This document shows, piece by piece, positions 54,001 to 60,000 of a stretch of 64,000 nucleotides of DNA. A program made the translations under genes and the position numbers. How positions within the stretch are numbered: position 1 is the first letter of the stretch; the number at the start of each line of letters is the position of its first letter. This DNA comes from Paragonimus westermani (taxonomy: Eukaryota > Platyhelminthes > Trematoda > Plagiorchiida > Troglotrematidae), in NCBI GenBank assembly GCA_008508345.1, contig QNGE01001329.1:60092-124091 (forward strand), read 5' to 3'. The notes below the pieces were generated by a model. That model was not told where the DNA came from, searched no databases, and was given only the letters and a program-made list of their open reading frames with translations.

Positions 54001-57000
54001 GTGATCGCTCGTCCGATCACCGGCTGACCGCGTGTCTATCACCACAACATTCGTTCATTGTTTAATGGTAAAATTTGCTATACGACAGTTGTCAAAGGGG
54101 TGAATGTAATCATGCTATCTGAGTGAACGTGTAAATGCAGAAGTATTCAAATGAATTATTGGGGATGGTGAATTAATCATAGTCCTGCTATGACTATCAC
54201 CGATACTGACAAAAGAACTCACGTTTCAGCGTAGTATTCTTGTAACACGTGTAATGTAGCTTGCTTTGAAACAGTTCCAGACCGATAATTGCGTACACAA
54301 TAATAACGAATATAACGAGCAGTGCAATATGAAGAAGTGGAACCATTGCTGTGATGATTGAGTTCAGAACAACCTGAAGACCTTTGGGGGTTGCGAACAA
54401 TAAGACAGCACAGTGATTGAGCACCAAGGTAAAAACATAGCAAAGAAGAAACAACGTGAACTGTATGACGAATTTGGTAAGTCGGAAGCTTGTGATAGAA
54501 CCATTTCAACAATTCGGTATTGAGATCAATCATAGCTTTCGCATTCCGATGGACTTTTCGGACATCCTCCTTCAAAAGAAAGGCTAGACTCACGTTTCGA
54601 TATACCTGGCCAATAATACGTATCTCGGCTAACGCTTGCATCTGAACTGCTGTGTTCATGATGCGGAAGAAAATATGTTAGTCAATTCGTCGCCCACCGC
54701 ACGTTTATACTAGAAAAACCTTCAATCATTCGATGGTCGGCAGGTTGAAAAAAATCGACGGTTTCAACCGGATCAGGGCTATTGATCGTTGGTTCATCGC
54801 CTGGAATTAACAGATAGTAACTCCGTCCACCCGATACGACTGAATAATCTCGGCACCATGCACAACCAATTATGACCGAGTCATGCAGACAAGCCGACTG
54901 AATTGTGCTAAATACGTCGTCAATGGCACAACGGACTACACGGTCGCCATAGGATGTTAAAGTCCCAAATCAGGCATTGAGCAATAAAGAAAGGGGGAAC
55001 ACAGATCTAGTGATTCTTCAAAGAGAAATTAACGATTCTTCCTTCTACAGCTATCTGCACCACATACGGAACCGTCTCCGTAATTTACCAAATCGCTTTT
55101 TATTCCTCTAAGAGAGTGTGTATTTCTTGAGCGTGGTTTATTTTCCGGTTGATTAACTGCACCGGCATCAGGAAACAAATTGACTAACAGACCGATGGCA
55201 TCCTTCCACGTCTCGAAGCAAGGAACAACTTCTACCATGAAATCGTACATGTGATGCCGCAACACCTGTTATAACAGCGAAGCTTTGTCCAGATTGGGCT
55301 ACTTTGGCAAAGGCCGCTAAGCATGCAAGCCCTGCTGTACTCAGGTTACACCCACAATATATTCAACTGCGGCAACCATTTATTAGGTTGATGGCATTAA
55401 TCTTCATTCGGCGTTTGTTAACTTCATTTGAACACATGGACAATCATGAGTCAAGGAAAGTTTGGCAGTAGCCTAACCCTACATCAGGTCAGTTGTGAGT
55501 CGACCATCATTAATTCGTAGTATGGGTTGCACATACACGAGAATCGTTTGACCTACAGAAATATACAAGGATGACTTTGGAAAGCGAACTAGTTAGCATT
55601 CAAGCCGGGTCACAAGAAAGTGAATTTGTACTTCTTTGTTTAAGACTGGACGTGTGTTCCTAATCAATACACAAACTACTGACTGGAAATACTTATACAC
55701 AACAATTTCCTGAGTATGATCTCCATCCATTCATGGAAGTGGTGAGTCCCAGAGATCGCTAGTTTGGAGCCTAAAACGTTTGAAATACGAACGTTTATCC
55801 CGGTTGGAAAGTCATGCTTCCCCGCAGTTGGATGTGATAAACGTACTACCACTGTGGGTATATACTTGCAAAGAAAAAATTATCGAACAACTATTTCACT
55901 CACTTGGTAATCCTGACAACAACCGAAGAGGCCGTAGAACTCGAAAGGCTCGAAGGGCCTTGACATCACCACCTGTTTCCTCAAGCGCTTTAGACGATAA
56001 ACTGAAAGAAAATTTTGAAATTGAATTGCTAGTTTACCGACAGATTTCGTTGACATCGTTGAGACATAAATAAACAGTTTTACAGCACGATTTAATAACA
56101 TTTTGGCTGAAGAACGACCAACTTACCTGTCCGATGACGTCCTCAACGAATCACCTGGTTTGACAACAAAACGACTGCAAACCTGTTTGACACAGCTTAT
56201 ATTCTTACATGTTGAATGAACGGCAAGCAACTGTTTTTTTTTCGCTTATAAGGTTGGCAAGATACAGAAGATTAACTCCATTTGACGCAAACATTCAACT
56301 CCTCGATCACATTGTGATGGACGATAATTCCACCACTTCGTGGGATATCTCAACGTGATGGTAAGGTGTGGGCAAAGCTCACAGCCAGTAGATTGCGGAC
56401 AACAAAGGTGAGTGAATGAGCCGTGGCTCAACAAAATCGAAGTAATGGACAAGGAACGGTAGGCAGGAAACCTCGACCAAAGAGGTCAGGTACACACACG
56501 AACTGGGTAGAATGGCATACGACGTGTGAGTGGAAACCCCCGCTGCGTTGTGGACTGGAATTCTGTCTCACGAACGCTGGTGTGCGCATGGCGCGGGTAT
56601 GTGTCGAATAGGGCAATAAAGACAGTGCTTTGTTGAACGAATTTTGCTACAATAAGAGGCAACCGAAGAATCGTCACTGATGACAACGTCAACAAAGGAA
56701 GTTATCCTTAGCACAGATAGACCTGTGAGTTAACATGTTACTTACAAGCCAAAACACTACGACATCGAAAAAGTAGTGTTTTACCAGTGAATCCCAACAG
56801 GCAGATTCAGTCAATTTTGAGGCGAGATATTCTCGAAACTATTCACACTAATCTGAAACATCACGCAAGCAAGTCAATTTATCAAAATATTTTACTATCT
56901 TCCATGGATAGTACTCATATTCTGCTTGCTTTCCGAATACAAATCAACAACCCGTTACATATGTGCATTGAATACAGGCGAACTTGAAACGTGTTTGCAG

Positions 57001-60000
57001 ATTACTTCCACTGTTACAAATAACGAACGACGATAATGTCACAACCAAACCATCTTATTGGCTCACATTCTCACTCTCTATTACATCGGGATTCGAATCC
57101 CGTTACAGTGGAGTGAGCCGGTGAGGGGCACACCACACTTAGCTCAGGGCAGAGTACCCAAACGAGTGACGAGTTGGCTGTTCAAGCAGGAGCATTCTGA
57201 CTAGAGCATCAACTGGGCAGATAAACCTATCTGATTTTTGCCCACGTTTTAACGAATACCAGTAAAGAAAATTACTGGAAAGCCCAAAGGACAACGGAGC
57301 AACAAAATTAACTATAAAAGATTCTGAGCTCCCAAAATGAAACCGAAGACAACTGGACTGTTTCTGTGTTAGAGAATGCAGGTCAATTTAATCGAAACGT
57401 GAAATGTCTAAGTCATGGTCAGTATTAGTATGAAAGCATCCTAACTGAAAATGAATTTACTGACAGATACGGAGCCATTGATTTTATCCCAATTGGGCTG
57501 GAAGTGGGGACAATCTTCGCAGCTTGACAGGTCGGCTACTTGCCACTAGGCATAAGAACACCCCTGATGATAAACAAACATAATCCTTGTCAATTTGTAC
57601 CAGGCAGTTCAACCAGTAATCACCGACACTCAACAAAACGAAAAAACACTCGTAATTTTAACTGCTAACAAAGCATTTTTTTAGCAATATAAAACTATGC
57701 ATTCCCTTTAATGACATTTCAATTTTTCATTTATAACTAGAGCAGTAAACTGCCATAGCTCCTAACTGAGATGCAGGAATTCATAGCTCGGAGTCTGTAA
57801 ACCACGAACTGTTCCTGGCCCTGCGAAACTGAGCTCATTGACCAAATTCACCTGCTCCCTCGAAATTTGGTTCGCGCAACAAAATCACACCTCTTTTCTG
57901 TTGATCAGCAGAAGGTGTGGCTCAATTTTACTAAAACAGCGCATAGTATTCAATAAAGAACAGAACTGCTAGGACACGAAAGAGTTTATCACACCAGGTT
58001 GTGGCTTGTAACACTGGCTATGATTGAGCAGAAGACTATGGAAGCTGAATAAGATGGATTAATTTGAAGTCAAAACACTTCGTGTTGGTAATGCACTGTG
58101 AATCTGCTAATCAGCTCGACAAAGACAGAAATTCACGTGATAGTATCTTCGTCGTTATCAGCATCAACAAAGAAACAGTTATTGAAAACGTTGCCTACCT
58201 GTTATGCAAATTCGCATAAAACACTAGTTCAGAATGAAGGATGGAATTGAATTCGTACAACCTCTTGTGTTTTAACCTAAACATTCTGCATCCATATGTT
58301 TACATGATGAACATGAACAAGCGTTGTCTGTAAGATAGCTTGCTATGGACTCTTGCATTTCTCAACAGTTAGTTGTCTTTACTTCAAAGCTAACATCCAC
58401 ATCAGCGAATTTAACTAACCGCCATTTACCTTAATGTTTCTGATCTTGGTGTCCTCAGCTTAGGAAGTGAAGTTTAGGATGCAGAGCCTATGGAGAAAGA
58501 TTCTGAACAGTAAAAGTGTTTAATACTTTCAAAAGACATTGGTAAATACTTACCCTATGAGAACAATAGAAAAGTCCAACACGTTCCAGAACGTGCGCAA
58601 ATATGCACCGGGATGAAGAACGAATCCATAGGCGATGATTTTCAGCACTGATTCCGTAGTGAATATTATGACAAAAGCTAATTCCACTTTTTCCTAAATT
58701 TCAACAAAAGACAATAAGTGTGCAAGAAAGACATGTGGTGACAAATGCGGAGGACTAAACCACTGAAAGAAGACTGTTCTTGAACAAGCAATTAGTGAGG
58801 TAATTCAAAAATTCCAGTCTGTAATACGGAACGGAATTTGAGAAGTGATGGCTGGTGTGTGAAATGATGAACGAAATCGGTATTGCCTAATTTGTAATCA
58901 AGTAAAAACGACCATTGGAAATGATAAGGAGCAATATGTGCCGCATGTGCCTAGACACTTTGGCGATGATCCCATACACTTCAGTAACAAGCCACAAATC
59001 TTCCTCAATCATAAGTGCACGTGTCAGCCAAAATGGGGGTTTTGTCAACTTTTTCGATAAGTGGTATTCATAACACATTTGGCACTGAGTTCAGAAATAA
59101 AACTCTAGCTTTCACCATCAATACGTTGGATGCCCTTAAGTAAATTGCTTATGAACTACGCATTACATTCCAGAAATTAGCAACCCGAATCCTGATCTCA
59201 GTTCCCCGACGGTGCTAAAGCAGTGTCCCAAATATCTTCAAGATTGTTTGTGTAATCAAACAAGCATACTTCGGTCAAGGATAAGCTTTCCGACATACAT
59301 ACACTTTGACAATAATGTACAAAAATGCCAGCTAATTACAGGCTTCATAGACAATCAATTATGTGAGCGCCTTCCAGGGTTTTTTTATATTATCGTTTAA
59401 CTGTCAACGCACATTTCGTAACAAATTTTAGTGCCGTTCCGAAGGACAGCTGATAGTGGAAGCAAACTAGTAATATTGTCTTTCTTGGTTTCTTCGAAGC
59501 ATTCATACGAATTGATCACTTAAGTTTGTGCACGTTGTTGTTGTGACACTCTGATTTCATCACGCATTGTCCCTTCAATCTCCGAGTCGACCTTGTACTT
59601 TTCGATCTACACTGCAGCTTGACTTAGGGTTGGAAAACATGACCACCATTGTTTAGTTTGGTTTTGTTAAAATGAACATAGCTTGTAAGTTGCCCACTTC
59701 TATTGCTAGCAAATAACAAGAAACTTTGATATGTGATGAACGGTGTGACAGACAGCAAGAAGCCTGCTTCCTTGCAGTAACGGTCGCAAACTTCTCTTCA
59801 GTAATGCCAAATGAAAGATGATTTAATTTCGAAGTGCGTACTGTGTCAAGCACTTTCCTAAAGGAAAAAGATGAAGTACTTTTATTTTTGAAGAGAAATG
59901 AACGTTTCTCTCGCTCCAGTAACAGTAAAAGCCGAAGCAGCGTTCAGGTTGCATAGCAATCTGTTATGATATCACTTGAATCCCCAGTGATCCCGCATCT

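Noticed and set aside
54219..54659. 146-codon minus-strand ORF overlapping exon 4
   Set aside because: It is the wrong frame across exon 4, whose correct frame encodes IS5.
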